Source of the DNA: Streptomyces violens
GTDB taxonomy: Bacteria > Actinomycetota > Actinomycetes > Streptomycetales > Streptomycetaceae
Direction of reading: 5' to 3'
Assembly (NCBI RefSeq): GCF_000717745.1
Contig: NZ_JOBH01000004.1
Coordinates: 186,001-250,000, forward strand
Length of the DNA stretch: 64,000 nt
The position numbers and the translations under genes are program-made. Positions 43,056 to 52,219 of the stretch are shown here, piece by piece; position 1 is the first letter of the stretch; every line of letters begins with the position of its first letter. The notes below the pieces were generated by a model. That model was not told the origin of the DNA. It did no database searches and saw only the letters and a program-made list of their open reading frames with translations.

Positions 43056-45920
43056 TCACGACTCCGCGCCGGTGCTGCGCACCGGGAGCACCGGACGCCA
43101 GGGCGCGAAGGCACCGGCGTCGCGGGGCAGCATCGCCGCCAGCTCCGGGCAGTGCCGCAGGATGACGGAGTTCATCCCGTTGCGCGCCACCCAGTCCATG
43201 CCCAGCGGCGTGTAGATCTCGGGGCGGAAGTCGACGGTCAGGAACCGGTCGGACTGGATGCGGCGGCTCGCCATCAGGATGAAGATCCGGAAGGCGGTGT
43301 CGCTGAACCCGAAGCCCTGCGGCGGAGTCTCCGCGAACAGGCCGACCATGGTGTCGATCTCGTCGACGTCCCGGTACACCTCCTTCAGGAGCCGGGCCGT
43401 GTCCGGGTCGCCGGTGACCTCCTCGAAGCGGGTCAGCCGCGGCTTGTGCAGCCCGGCCCGGAAGTCGTTGTACCGCGGTACGCCGCGCCGCCGCGTCCGT
43501 ACCAGGTCCACCACCGACAGGTCGATGATCTCGCCGTCCCGCTCGAAGTGGGTCAGCGCGCGCGGGTAGTTGTGCAGGGTGATCGCGCCCGGGTGCGCGA
43601 TGCCCAGCGAGTACAGCGAGTCCGTCAGGCCCGTCTTGCGGGCCAGCCCCTCCGCCGCGCCGCCCTGCAGGTCGTTGAAGGACAGGGCCTCCAGGCGCTG
43701 CCCGAAGTGGTGCTCGCGCAGCTCGTAGTCGTCCGGGAGCAGCGGGTGCATCCGGTAGACGGTGACGAAGTCCTCGGTCAGCGAGAACGGCACGTTGTGG
43801 TGGTCGGGCAGGGTCTTCGGGATGCCGTGCAGCGAGTGCGACTCGACCAGCCACAGGCCCAGCTTGTGCAGCCAGTTGTCCGGCGGGCCGTCCCAGTTGG
43901 TGTGCAGGCTGATGTCGATGGCCTTGGTCGCCAGGATCGACGGGGTCCACTCCACCGTGTGGATCTTCGCGATCAGCGCGGAGACGATGAGCCGGGCGGT
44001 CTGGTAGACCTGCTCCTCGGTCATCTTCGGGTATTCCCTGTGCAGCGCGTCGCAGACCGCGTTGTGCTCGCGGGCGAAGAGGGTGTGGATGACCGACAGG
44101 CCCAGCCACCAGCTGTCGTTGAAGCCGGTCAACGGCATGCCGTTGGAACCCATCGGCAGATGGCCGTCCTCCAGGCGCAGCTTGGCGCCGTCCGGCTCGC
44201 GCAGGTTGCGCGCGGTGCTCTCGTCGCCGCCGTACACCTCCGAGCCGTCCCACCAGGGCGAGGTGGTGTTGGTGAAGAGGATGGGCGGCTTGCCCGGGCG
44301 CTCCAGGCCACGGTTGTCGGCGATCCGCATGACGTTCTCGGCCGGGCCGCCGGGGGTGTTGTACCAGGTGCTGCCGGGCGGCAGCGGCACCTCGACCGAC
44401 CGCTCGGCGAGGGAGTACCGCTGGTGGTTGACCCAGTCGTGGACCTGGAACTGGATCCAGGCGGCGGCCAGGATGTTCAGCGAGGTCGCGGGCTGGAAGG
44501 CGCGGCGGTGCAGCAGCTCGCGGGCCACGGTGACGGCGTTCGGGGTGTCGAAGAGGTCCGGGCGGTAGACCGGCTTGAGGTTGCGCCCGAAGGTCGCCTG
44601 GCCGGCCGCGCCCATCCGCGGCGCCGACAGGTCGGTGTGCGAGCCGTCGTACGAGCGGGCCGTGCGGGCGCGCTCGTCCACCGTCTCCGGCACGGGTACC
44701 GCCTTCGGCGGCGCCTCGGGCAGCTCGGTGTCGATGAGGTTGCGGCGGCGCAGTACCTGCCGCAGGACGACCAGGTTGAGCAGGCCCGCCTCCAGGGGCA
44801 GCCGGTGCCAGGGGAGGAAACGGTTGAGCGTGGTGAACACCGCCCGCAGCGGCACCCCGAGCACCGTGTTGTGCAGCGGTTCCGCGGTCTCGAAGCGGAT
44901 GCCGAGGCGGTGTGCCGCGCTCGCCTGGTACGCGGCCTTCCTGGCCCGGTTCAGGTTGCCCAGCGGGCGGAAGTCCTCCGTGGTGTGCCACGGGTTGAAC
45001 GAGAGCTGTTCGATGCGGCGGGCCGCGGAGCCGGCCTCGGCGGTGGTGATGTCCTGGCGCGGGATCGTCAGCCGCGCCACCGGGATCACGGGTGCGTCCG
45101 TCTCCCGCCAGTCCGAGGCGCCGTTCTCGACCGGCGTGCGCTTCTCGTCCACGAACCGCTGTACGCACAGGTCGAATTCGACGTCCGCGGCGGCCAGCCG
45201 CTCGGTCAGCTCGTGCCGCAGATGGTCGGGGTCGTGCCGGTCCGGGCGGGGCGCGGGCGCGCCGCCGGGCGTGGGCCGCAGCTGGTAACGCACCGGCCCG
45301 GCGTCGCCCCACAGGCACGCGCCCCGGCTCCAGTACGTCTCGCGTGCCAGCGAGCCGACCGTGTGCCGCGCCGCGGCCTGCACGTTGCGCCGCATCCGCG
45401 TCGCGGTGCCCCAGCCGACGGCCAGCGGCAGCTTCACCAGCAGTCCGAACGCCTTCTGCAGGGGCGTTTTGGCGCCCGCCATCGCCTTGGCGAACGCCAC
45501 GAACTCGCGGGCGTTGCGTGCGTGGCTCACCGGGAAGTTGGTCGCCAGCAGATCGTGGGTCTCCTCCGCCGACACCTCCACCCGCACGGCGACGCCGCGC
45601 AGGTCGGGCGAGACGTCGGAGCCCGGGATGCCACTGGCGTTGGACAGCCGCACCAGCGCCGGGTACTCGGCCCCCGGCTGGGCGTAGCCCTGGGTCAGCG
45701 CGGGCGGCAGATCGTCGTTGAAGCGCAGCCTGGCGTTCTCCACGCCGAGGATGCCCTTCGCATGGACGGCGCGCTGGGCACCTGGCGCGCCGCTGCTCCT
45801 TTTGTTCCGCGACTGCACGCGCATCAACTCGCGCGCCAGCTTCTCGAAGAGCAGCCGTTCCGCCTCTGGACTGCCGCCTTCGTACGTCTCGTACTGCACG
45901 TAACTCACGGTGTCGGCCAT
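43056..45920 (-). CDS. Catalase-like domain fused to cyclooxygenase/alpha-dioxygenase-type haem peroxidase
   Basis: 954 residues from ATG 45920 (GGAGGG nine bases upstream). Residues 1-350 are a catalase-like haem domain: distal His53 in AVHAKGILGV, Asn128 in LLATNFPVSHARNAREF, and the short-catalase ending FRPLGNLNRARKAAY; the usual proximal Tyr is uncertain. Residues 430-954 are an animal-type haem peroxidase of the alpha-dioxygenase group: distal His494 in FQVHDWVNHQ, catalytic-type Tyr722 and proximal His725 in DFVTVYRMHPLLPD, all aligned with cyclooxygenase. The second domain would make a fatty-acid hydroperoxide and the first could convert it. No signal peptide. Substrate and product are inference. 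Confidence 0.88.
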   Translation of the reverse strand: MADTVSYVQYETYEGGSPEAERLLFEKLARELMRVQSRNKRSSGAPGAQRAVHAKGILGVENARLRFNDDLPPALTQGYAQPGAEYPALVRLSNASGIPGSDVSPDLRGVAVRVEVSAEETHDLLATNFPVSHARNAREFVAFAKAMAGAKTPLQKAFGLLVKLPLAVGWGTATRMRRNVQAAARHTVGSLARETYWSRGACLWGDAGPVRYQLRPTPGGAPAPRPDRHDPDHLRHELTERLAAADVEFDLCVQRFVDEKRTPVENGASDWRETDAPVIPVARLTIPRQDITTAEAGSAARRIEQLSFNPWHTTEDFRPLGNLNRARKAAYQASAAHRLGIRFETAEPLHNTVLGVPLRAVFTTLNRFLPWHRLPLEAGLLNLVVLRQVLRRRNLIDTELPEAPPKAVPVPETVDERARTARSYDGSHTDLSAPRMGAAGQATFGRNLKPVYRPDLFDTPNAVTVARELLHRRAFQPATSLNILAAAWIQFQVHDWVNHQRYSLAERSVEVPLPPGSTWYNTPGGPAENVMRIADNRGLERPGKPPILFTNTTSPWWDGSEVYGGDESTARNLREPDGAKLRLEDGHLPMGSNGMPLTGFNDSWWLGLSVIHTLFAREHNAVCDALHREYPKMTEEQVYQTARLIVSALIAKIHTVEWTPSILATKAIDISLHTNWDGPPDNWLHKLGLWLVESHSLHGIPKTLPDHHNVPFSLTEDFVTVYRMHPLLPDDYELREHHFGQRLEALSFNDLQGGAAEGLARKTGLTDSLYSLGIAHPGAITLHNYPRALTHFERDGEIIDLSVVDLVRTRRRGVPRYNDFRAGLHKPRLTRFEEVTGDPDTARLLKEVYRDVDEIDTMVGLFAETPPQGFGFSDTAFRIFILMASRRIQSDRFLTVDFRPEIYTPLGMDWVARNGMNSVILRHCPELAAMLPRDAGAFAPWRPVLPVRSTGAES

Positions 45921-46104
45921 GGGTCCGCACCCTCCGAAAGGGAAGAAGAGCGGCCGACGCTACTCGCCCGGGCAGGGCCCTGGCACGGTCCGATTCGCGC
46001 CGATTCCGCCCGGCTGCTGGCGGCCTCCCGAGGTCGGTCACCGGCGTCCAGTCCGGCATCCGGCATCGGTACCGGATGCGGAGGCCGTGCCGACGTACAG
46101 GCGC

Positions 46105-46818
46105 TCAGGCGTCCCGGTCCTCGGCCGGTGCCGGGGGCCAGGCCGTGGGGGAGAGGAGGCCGAGGGTGTAGGCGCGGGCGACCAGGGCGGTGCGGTTGGG
46201 GACGCGGAAGCGGCGGGTCAGGCGGGTGAGGTGGTAGTTGACGCCGTCGACGGTGAGGCCGAGGTCCTTGCCGATGGCGGCCGTGGTGGCGCCGCCGGCG
46301 GCGAGGGCGAGGATGCGGGACTCCACGGGGCTGACCTCGGCGGCGGGCGGCGGCGCCGGGCGGTCCTCGTGGACGCGGAGGATGGCGAGCAGGGCCGGCG
46401 GCTCGGCGGAGGGGTCGCCGACCGGATCCAGGGTCAGCATCCCCTCGTACTCGGGTCCGTCCGCGCCCTCGCGCCAGCGGACCTCGACGGGGTAGCGGGA
46501 GCGGCGGCCCGTCCGTACGGCCTCGACGAGCCGGCCGACCTGCGAGATCGCGCGGGGGCTGAAGTGGTCCAGGAGGTTGCGGCCGCGCAGCTGGCCGCGA
46601 GTGGTGCCCCACACCGCGGCCATCGCCGGATTCGCGATCAGTATCTCGCCGTCGGCGCGGCACACCGCGACCGGCAGGGGCATCCGGTCCAGCAGGATCA
46701 GGAAGTAGTTGTGCCAGGGCGTGGCGGCCGGGCCGGGCACGCCCGGATGCGCGAAGAGGTCGTCACCCATCGGCCGGGGGCACCCGTCCTTCCGTCTCGT
46801 ACGTCCCTGTGCGTCCAT
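46105..46818 (-). CDS. PAS-LuxR transcriptional regulator
   Basis: 237 residues from ATG 46818 (GGAG eight bases upstream; ATG 46770 is the alternative). A PAS domain (LPVAVCRADGEILIANPAMAAVWGTTRGQLRGRNLLDHF) is followed at about residues 165-225 by a LuxR helix-turn-helix (VESRILALAAGGATTAAIGKDLGLTVDGVNYHLTRL). It lies between the dioxygenase fusion (same strand, downstream) and the divergent CYP102 gene, so it likely controls both. PAS could sense haem, flavin, redox or a fatty acid. The dyad at 46908-46925 is a candidate site. Confidence 0.9.
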   Translation of the reverse strand: MDAQGRTRRKDGCPRPMGDDLFAHPGVPGPAATPWHNYFLILLDRMPLPVAVCRADGEILIANPAMAAVWGTTRGQLRGRNLLDHFSPRAISQVGRLVEAVRTGRRSRYPVEVRWREGADGPEYEGMLTLDPVGDPSAEPPALLAILRVHEDRPAPPPAAEVSPVESRILALAAGGATTAAIGKDLGLTVDGVNYHLTRLTRRFRVPNRTALVARAYTLGLLSPTAWPPAPAEDRDA

Positions 46819-46907
46819 CGGTTCCGCTCCGTCCGGCGGACCGCGCGGGCCGCCGTACCGCGAAGATCATCTTTCCGCCGGTCCGCAAGACCCGCGCGCA
46901 AGAAATC

Positions 46908-46925
46908 ACTGCACAATCATGCAGT
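46908..46925. promoter_or_regulatory. 18-bp dyad between PAS-LuxR and CYP102 genes
   Basis: ACTGCACAATCATGCAGT has 6-bp perfect arms (ACTGCA / TGCAGT) and a 6-base centre. It lies in the 150-base divergent region, 44 bases before the CYP102 ATG. Size and symmetry fit a LuxR-type box; binding is inferred. Confidence 0.55.
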
Positions 46926-46968
46926 TACCGCGGGGAGCGCGGCACACCGGGCCGGTCACTGTGGAGTC

Positions 46969-49900
46969 ATGAGCGATACGCAGCTGCAGAGCGCCGACAC
47001 GGTCACCCTCGGCGACGACGGCATCCCCGTGGTGGACATCACGGCCGCCGGCCTCTCCCGTACCCCTCTCCAGCGGGCCATGGGCCTGGCGCGCGAGCAC
47101 GGCCCGATCTTCCGGCGCCGGCTGCACGGCCGGGACGCCACCTTCGTCACCTCCCTGGAGCTGGTGACCGAGCTCGCCGACGAGACCCGCTTCGAGAAGG
47201 CCGTCGGCCCGGCCCTGGAGAACGTACGGGAGTTCGCCGCCGACGGGCTCTTCACCGCCTACAACGACGAGCCGAACTGGGCCAAGGCGCACGACATCCT
47301 CATGCCCGCCTTCGCGCTGGGCTCGATGCGCACCTACCACCCGGCCATGCTCGCGGTCGCCCGCCGGCTGATGGGGAGCTGGGACCGCCGGATCGCCGAC
47401 GGCGCGCCCGTGGACGTGCCGGACGACATGACCCGGATGACCCTGGACACCATCGGACTCGCCGGATTCGGCTTCGACTTCGAGTCCTTCGGGCGCGAGA
47501 CGCCGCACCCCTTCGTGGACGCGATGGTGCGCTGCCTGGAGTGGAGCATGACGCGGCTGGCCCGTAAGCCGGGCGTGGACTACACCGAGCGCGACGAGGC
47601 GTTCCGCGCCGACGCCGACTACCTCGCGTCGGTGGTGGACGACGTCATCAGCGCGCGTACGGCCTCCGGTGACACCTCCGCCGACGACCTGCTGGGCCTG
47701 ATGCTCGGCGCGCCGCACCCGGAGGACGGCACGACCCTGGACCCGGCCAACATCCGCAACCAGGTCATCACCTTCCTGATCGCCGGTCACGAGACCACTT
47801 CGGGCGCGCTCTCCTTCGCCCTGTACCACCTGCTCAAGGACCCGGTCGCGCTGCGGCTCGCGCGCCGCGAGGCCGACGAGCTGTTCGGTGACGCGGCCGA
47901 CCCCGACCCGTCCTTCGAGGACATCGGGAAGCTGGCCTTCACCCGCCAGGTGCTGAACGAGGCGCTGCGGCTGTGGCCCACCGCGGCCGCGTTCAGCCGG
48001 CAGGCGAAGGCGGACACGACGCTCGGCGGCCGGTACCCGGTCAAGGCCGGGCAGATCTTCACCGTCCTCACCCCGATGCTGCACCGCGACCCGGTCTGGG
48101 GCGACAACCCTGAGCTGTTCGACCCGGCGCGCTTCGCACCCGAGGCGGAGGCGGCCCGCTCCCCGCACGCGTACAAGCCCTTCGGTACCGGTGAACGTGC
48201 CTGCATCGGGCGGCAGTTCGCGCTGCACGAGGCGACGATGCTGCTGGCACTCCTCGTGCACCGCTACCGCTTCGAGGACCACGGCGACTACGCGCTGACC
48301 GTCAAGGAGACGCTGACGCTGAAGCCGGACGGGTTCACCGTGCGGCTCGCCGAGCGCACCGCCGCCCACCGCGCGGCCGACCGGGCGGCGCTCGCCGTGC
48401 TCCCCGGCACCGGTACCGCGGACGAGGCGCCCGCCGCCGACGACGGGCTGCCCTCCCGGGTGACGCAGGGCACCGGGCTGCTGCTCCTGCACGGCACCAA
48501 CTACGGCACCTGCAAGGACTTCGCCGAGCGGCTGGCCGACGAGGCGACCGGGCTCGGCTGCGCCGCCGAGGTCGCGCCGCTGGACGCGTACACGGGCGGA
48601 CTGCCCACGGACCGCCCCACGGTCCTCGTCGCGGCCTCCTACAACGGCCGCCCGACCGACGACGCGGCGGCCTTCATGGCCTGGCTGGAGGACGCGCCCG
48701 AGGGTGCCGCCGCAGGCGTCCCGTACGCCGTCCTCGGTGTCGGCGACCGCAACTGGGCCGCCACCTACCAGCGCGTCCCCACCCTCCTCGACGACCGGCT
48801 GGCGGAGCTCGGCGGCGACCGGCTGCTGCCGCGCGCCGCGGCCGACGCCTCCGGTGACATGGCAGGCACGGTCAAGGACTTCACCGCCGCCCTCCGTACG
48901 GAGCTGCTGACCCGGTACGGCGACCCCGCCAGCATCGGCGCCACCGCGTCGCCCGATGCGGGCGTGTGCACCGTCACCGAGATCACCGGCGGCCCCCTGG
49001 ACGCGCTCGCCGCCCGCCACGGCCTCACCGAGATGACCGTGACCGAGGCGTACGACCTCACCGCCGAGGACTACCCCCGCAAGAAGCGGTTCCTGCGGCT
49101 CGCCCTCCCCGAGGGCGTCACCTACCGCACCGCCGACCACCTGAGCGTGCTGCCCGCCAACAGCCCCGAGCGGGTCACCCGCGCCGCGCAGGCGCTCGGC
49201 GTGGACCCGGCGACGGTGCTCAGCATCCGCCAGCCGGGCGCGGGCCGCGACGCGCTCCCCGTCGACCGCCCGCTGACCGTCCACGCGCTGCTCACCCACC
49301 ACTTGGAGCTGAACGCCCGGCCGACCGCGGAACAGCGCGCGCTGCTCGCCGCGCACAACCCGTGCCCGCCCGAGCGCGCGGCCCTCGAAGCGCCCGGCGA
49401 GGACGACACCCGTACGACGCTGGAGCTGATCGAGGCGTACCCGGCGCTGCGCGGCGCGCTGCCCTGGCCGGTCGTCCTGGAGCTGCTGCCCCCGATGCGG
49501 ACCCGGCACTACTCCGTCTCGTCCTCCCCGGCTCTGGACGGTCGGCACGCGGACCTGATGGTCTCGCTGCTGCCCGGCGGCACCGGTTCGAGCCATCTGC
49601 ACACCCTGAAGGCCGGTGACACGGTGCTCGCCCGCGTCCAGCCCTGCCGGGACGCCTTCCGCATCGATCCGGCCGACGACACCCCGGTGATCATGGTGGC
49701 GGCCGGCACCGGCCTGGCGCCCTTCCGCGGCGCCGTCGCCGACCGCACGGCGGTCGCCGGACCGCTCGCCCCGGCGCTGCTCTTCTTCGGCTGCGACGCG
49801 CCCGACGCGGACTTCCTGCACGCCGACGAGCTGCGCGCGGCGGAGGCGGCCGGCGCCGTCGGCGTACGCCCCGCCTTCAGCGAACAGTCCGAGGACGGCC

Positions 49901-50136
49901 GCCGGTTCGTCCAGCACCGCATCGCCGCCGACGGCGAAGAGGTCTGGCGGCTGCTGGAGTCGGGCGCCCGGGTGTACGTCTGCGGCGACGGCAGCCGGAT
50001 GGCACCGGGCGTCCGCGAGGCATTCCGGGAGCTGTACGTACGCCACGGCGGCGGCACGCCCGAGGACGCCGAGACCTGGCTCACCGGGCTGACCACCGAG
50101 GGCCGCTACATCGAGGATGTGTACGCGGCGAGTTGA
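46969..50136 (+). CDS. Self-sufficient P450-reductase fusion, CYP102 (P450 BM3) type
   Basis: 1055 residues from ATG 46969 (GGAG upstream), close to the 1049 of P450 BM3. The haem domain has ITFLIAGHETTSG and haem loop KPFGTGERACIGRQFALHEA with Cys412 as ligand. The flavodoxin-like FMN domain begins LLLLHGTNYGTCKDFAERLADEA. The FAD/NADPH domain has RHYSVSSSP, AAGTGLAPFRG and VYVCGDGSRMAPGV. Such fusions hydroxylate long-chain fatty acids near the omega end using NADPH. Divergent from the PAS-LuxR regulator and close to the dioxygenase fusion, which together suggest a fatty-acid oxidation locus. Confidence 0.95.
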   Translation: MSDTQLQSADTVTLGDDGIPVVDITAAGLSRTPLQRAMGLAREHGPIFRRRLHGRDATFVTSLELVTELADETRFEKAVGPALENVREFAADGLFTAYNDEPNWAKAHDILMPAFALGSMRTYHPAMLAVARRLMGSWDRRIADGAPVDVPDDMTRMTLDTIGLAGFGFDFESFGRETPHPFVDAMVRCLEWSMTRLARKPGVDYTERDEAFRADADYLASVVDDVISARTASGDTSADDLLGLMLGAPHPEDGTTLDPANIRNQVITFLIAGHETTSGALSFALYHLLKDPVALRLARREADELFGDAADPDPSFEDIGKLAFTRQVLNEALRLWPTAAAFSRQAKADTTLGGRYPVKAGQIFTVLTPMLHRDPVWGDNPELFDPARFAPEAEAARSPHAYKPFGTGERACIGRQFALHEATMLLALLVHRYRFEDHGDYALTVKETLTLKPDGFTVRLAERTAAHRAADRAALAVLPGTGTADEAPAADDGLPSRVTQGTGLLLLHGTNYGTCKDFAERLADEATGLGCAAEVAPLDAYTGGLPTDRPTVLVAASYNGRPTDDAAAFMAWLEDAPEGAAAGVPYAVLGVGDRNWAATYQRVPTLLDDRLAELGGDRLLPRAAADASGDMAGTVKDFTAALRTELLTRYGDPASIGATASPDAGVCTVTEITGGPLDALAARHGLTEMTVTEAYDLTAEDYPRKKRFLRLALPEGVTYRTADHLSVLPANSPERVTRAAQALGVDPATVLSIRQPGAGRDALPVDRPLTVHALLTHHLELNARPTAEQRALLAAHNPCPPERAALEAPGEDDTRTTLELIEAYPALRGALPWPVVLELLPPMRTRHYSVSSSPALDGRHADLMVSLLPGGTGSSHLHTLKAGDTVLARVQPCRDAFRIDPADDTPVIMVAAGTGLAPFRGAVADRTAVAGPLAPALLFFGCDAPDADFLHADELRAAEAAGAVGVRPAFSEQSEDGRRFVQHRIAADGEEVWRLLESGARVYVCGDGSRMAPGVREAFRELYVRHGGGTPEDAETWLTGLTTEGRYIEDVYAAS

Positions 50137-50274
50137 CCCGCCCCGGGGGCGCGGGGGCGGCCGACGACGGCGGGGACCGGCATCCGTACGACGACAAGTA
50201 CGATCGTGCGGACGACATGCCGGTTCCCGCTCTGGCCCCGGCGCTCCCGGCGCGCCAAGGTGGACCCGTGCGAC

Positions 50275-50317
50275 GGGTGCTGCTCCCTCGGACACAGGCG
50301 CCGAGGGAGCAGCACCC
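50275..50317. terminator. Perfect 17-bp hairpin between CYP102 and FAD monooxygenase genes
   Basis: GGGTGCTGCTCCCTCGG (50275-50291) is exactly complementary to CCGAGGGAGCAGCACCC (50301-50317), loop 9. It lies 138 bases after the CYP102 stop and 56 before the next start. No T-run. Could be a terminator or a structured leader. Confidence 0.65.
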
Positions 50318-50373
50318 GCTGCCGGGGCGCGGTCACGCGCCCCTGGAGACCGGCCGTCCGACCTTGGAGCGTC

Positions 50374-51564
50374 ATGACCAACGCCCTGATCATCGGCGGT
50401 GGCATCGCGGGAGCGGTGACCGCGATGGCCCTGCAGAAAGCCGGCATCGAATCGGAGGTCTACGAGGCGTACGCGAGCGGCGCCGACGACGTCGGGGCCT
50501 TCCTCGTCCTCTTCGAGAACGGAGTGTCGGCGCTGCGCGTCATCGACGCAGACCGGCCCGTCATCGAGAACTCCTTCCCCGCCGGTCGGGTGGAGTTCCT
50601 CAGCAACACCGGGAAGCGGCTGGGCGAGCGCCCGATGGCCGGAACAGGGGAGCAGGACGCCGAGGCGCCGGACGGCCCCGGTCCCCGCACGATGCGCCGG
50701 GCCACGCTCTACCGGGTCCTGCACGACGAGGCGACCCGCCGCGGCATCGCCGTCCAGCACGGGAAGCGGCTGGTGGCCGCCGAGACCGTGGAGAACGGCC
50801 GGATCGTCGCCACCTTCTCCGACGGCACCCGCGCCGAGGGCGACCTGCTGATCGGCGCCGACGGCATCCACTCCGTCACCCGCAAGCTCATCGACCCGGC
50901 CGCGGCCCGGCCCCGGTACACCGGCCAGAACACCGTCTGCGGCTACACCCGGGACGCCAAGAACCCGCCCGAACACGGCACGTACAGCATGATCTTCGGC
51001 AAGAAGGCGTTCTTCGGGTGCACCCGCGCCCCCGACGGCGAGACCTGGTGGTTCGCCAACGCGCCAGGCCCCGAGCTCTCCCGCGACGATCTGGCCGCCT
51101 CCACGGCCGACCAGTGGCGGCACCGGCTCGGCGCGCTCTTCGAGGAGGACAACTCCCCGGCCGCCGACATCATCCGGTCCACCGGCGAGACCATCGTGGG
51201 CTCCAACTCCTATGACATCGCCGCCACTCCGCGCTGGTACACCGACACCATGGTGATCATCGGGGACGCCGCGCACGCCGCGGCACCGAATGCCGCCCAG
51301 GGCGCCTCGATGGCCATCGAGGACGCCATCGTGCTGGCCAAGTCGCTGCGCGACCAGTCCGACAACCGCCGCGCCTTTCGCGCATACGAGGAACTCCGCC
51401 GCGCGCGCGTGGAGAAGGTCGTCGAGGCCAGCGCCAACATGGCCCGCCGCACGGCGCTGGGCCCCGTCCGCCGCGTCTTCCGCGACACCGTGCTCCCGCA
51501 CCGCGTCGCCCGTAGCGAGGCCGGCGCCGCCAACTGGCTGACGTCGTACCGGATCGAGTGGTGA
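50374..51564 (+). CDS. FAD-dependent monooxygenase (aromatic-hydroxylase type)
   Basis: 396 residues from ATG 50374. The FAD fingerprint is IIGGGIAGAVTAMALQKAGI, the DG motif LLIGADGIHSVTRK and the GD motif VIIGDAAHAAAPNAAQGASMAIEDAIVLA. This is the class A flavoprotein hydroxylase pattern (PHBH superfamily). No thioredoxin-like extension. It follows CYP102 but a strong hairpin separates them, so shared transcription is doubtful. Substrate unknown. Confidence 0.92.
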   Translation: MTNALIIGGGIAGAVTAMALQKAGIESEVYEAYASGADDVGAFLVLFENGVSALRVIDADRPVIENSFPAGRVEFLSNTGKRLGERPMAGTGEQDAEAPDGPGPRTMRRATLYRVLHDEATRRGIAVQHGKRLVAAETVENGRIVATFSDGTRAEGDLLIGADGIHSVTRKLIDPAAARPRYTGQNTVCGYTRDAKNPPEHGTYSMIFGKKAFFGCTRAPDGETWWFANAPGPELSRDDLAASTADQWRHRLGALFEEDNSPAADIIRSTGETIVGSNSYDIAATPRWYTDTMVIIGDAAHAAAPNAAQGASMAIEDAIVLAKSLRDQSDNRRAFRAYEELRRARVEKVVEASANMARRTALGPVRRVFRDTVLPHRVARSEAGAANWLTSYRIEW

Positions 51565-51567
51565 CGC

Positions 51568-51598
51568 GGCCGGTCCGTCAGTCCGTGGCGGACCGGCC
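51568..51598. terminator. Bidirectional hairpin
   Basis: GGCCGGTCCG (51568-51577) pairs perfectly with CGGACCGGCC (51589-51598). The stem starts four bases after the FAD monooxygenase stop and includes the end of the convergent DUF2165 gene. Confidence 0.65.
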
Positions 51599-52084
51599 CG
51601 CCGGGGACAGTTGGACGACGAGCAGGGCGATCCCCGCGAGCAGGACGTTGCGGGTGGCGGCGTCCAGGCCGTTCCAGTCCTCGGACTGCCACATCGCGAA
51701 CCACTCGCCGCCGATCGCGAGGAAGCCGGCCCCGAAGAGCAGCAGGACCATCAGGAGGCCGAGGGTGGCGAGCCGGCGGGCCCGGTCCCGGCGCAGGGTC
51801 CACAGCACGGTGGCCACGACGAGTACGGCAGCGGCGGCCGTCTCCCAGGCGATGATCGCGATGTAGGCGGCGTCCTGGAGCGGGCGCGAGGTGATGGCCC
51901 GCCACATCAGGTCGGGGTCCTTGAAGGTGGTGTCCATCGCCAGGACGTGCTGGACGAACGCGCGATTGGTGTCGAAGTCGGTGATGTTGCCGAAGGCGAC
52001 GAGCGCCATGTACAGCGCGACCGTGGCCGTGAGGAGCCCCGGAGCGAGATGCGATACCGCCACTGCCCGTCTGCCGCCGACCAT
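51578..52084 (-). CDS. DUF2165 membrane protein
   Basis: 168 residues from ATG 52084, preceded by GGAGG five bases away; GTG 52096 would add four residues. Four hydrophobic segments (LLTATVALYMALVAFGNI, AAAAVLVVATVLWTL, LATLGLLMVLLLFGAGFLAIGG, VLLAGIALLVVQL). The conserved FGNITDFDTNRAFVQHVLAMDTTF and EWFAMWQSEDWNG stretches are typical of DUF2165. Function unknown. Divergent from the PLC-like gene. Confidence 0.88.
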   Translation of the reverse strand: MVGGRRAVAVSHLAPGLLTATVALYMALVAFGNITDFDTNRAFVQHVLAMDTTFKDPDLMWRAITSRPLQDAAYIAIIAWETAAAAVLVVATVLWTLRRDRARRLATLGLLMVLLLFGAGFLAIGGEWFAMWQSEDWNGLDAATRNVLLAGIALLVVQLSPAGRSATD

Positions 52085-52219
52085 GTCAGCCTCCACCCCG
52101 AGTGTCTGCTGTTTTGTCGTGCCCAGGACGACATCGTAGGGGTACCGGGACGGTCTGTCCGCCCCTCAAGTCCCGTACGCTGCCCGCTGATCGACTGACC
52201 AACGAGAAAGCAGGGGCAC

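Noticed and set aside
43152..46229. Long plus-strand open frame opposite the dioxygenase fusion
   Set aside because: Arg/Val/Gln-rich nonsense; the minus strand encodes intact haem-enzyme motifs.
46906..51501. Very long open frame on the minus strand opposite CYP102 and the FAD monooxygenase
   Set aside because: It is the GC-rich mirror of two clearly recognisable enzymes; its own product is low-complexity Gly/Arg/Val with no domain.
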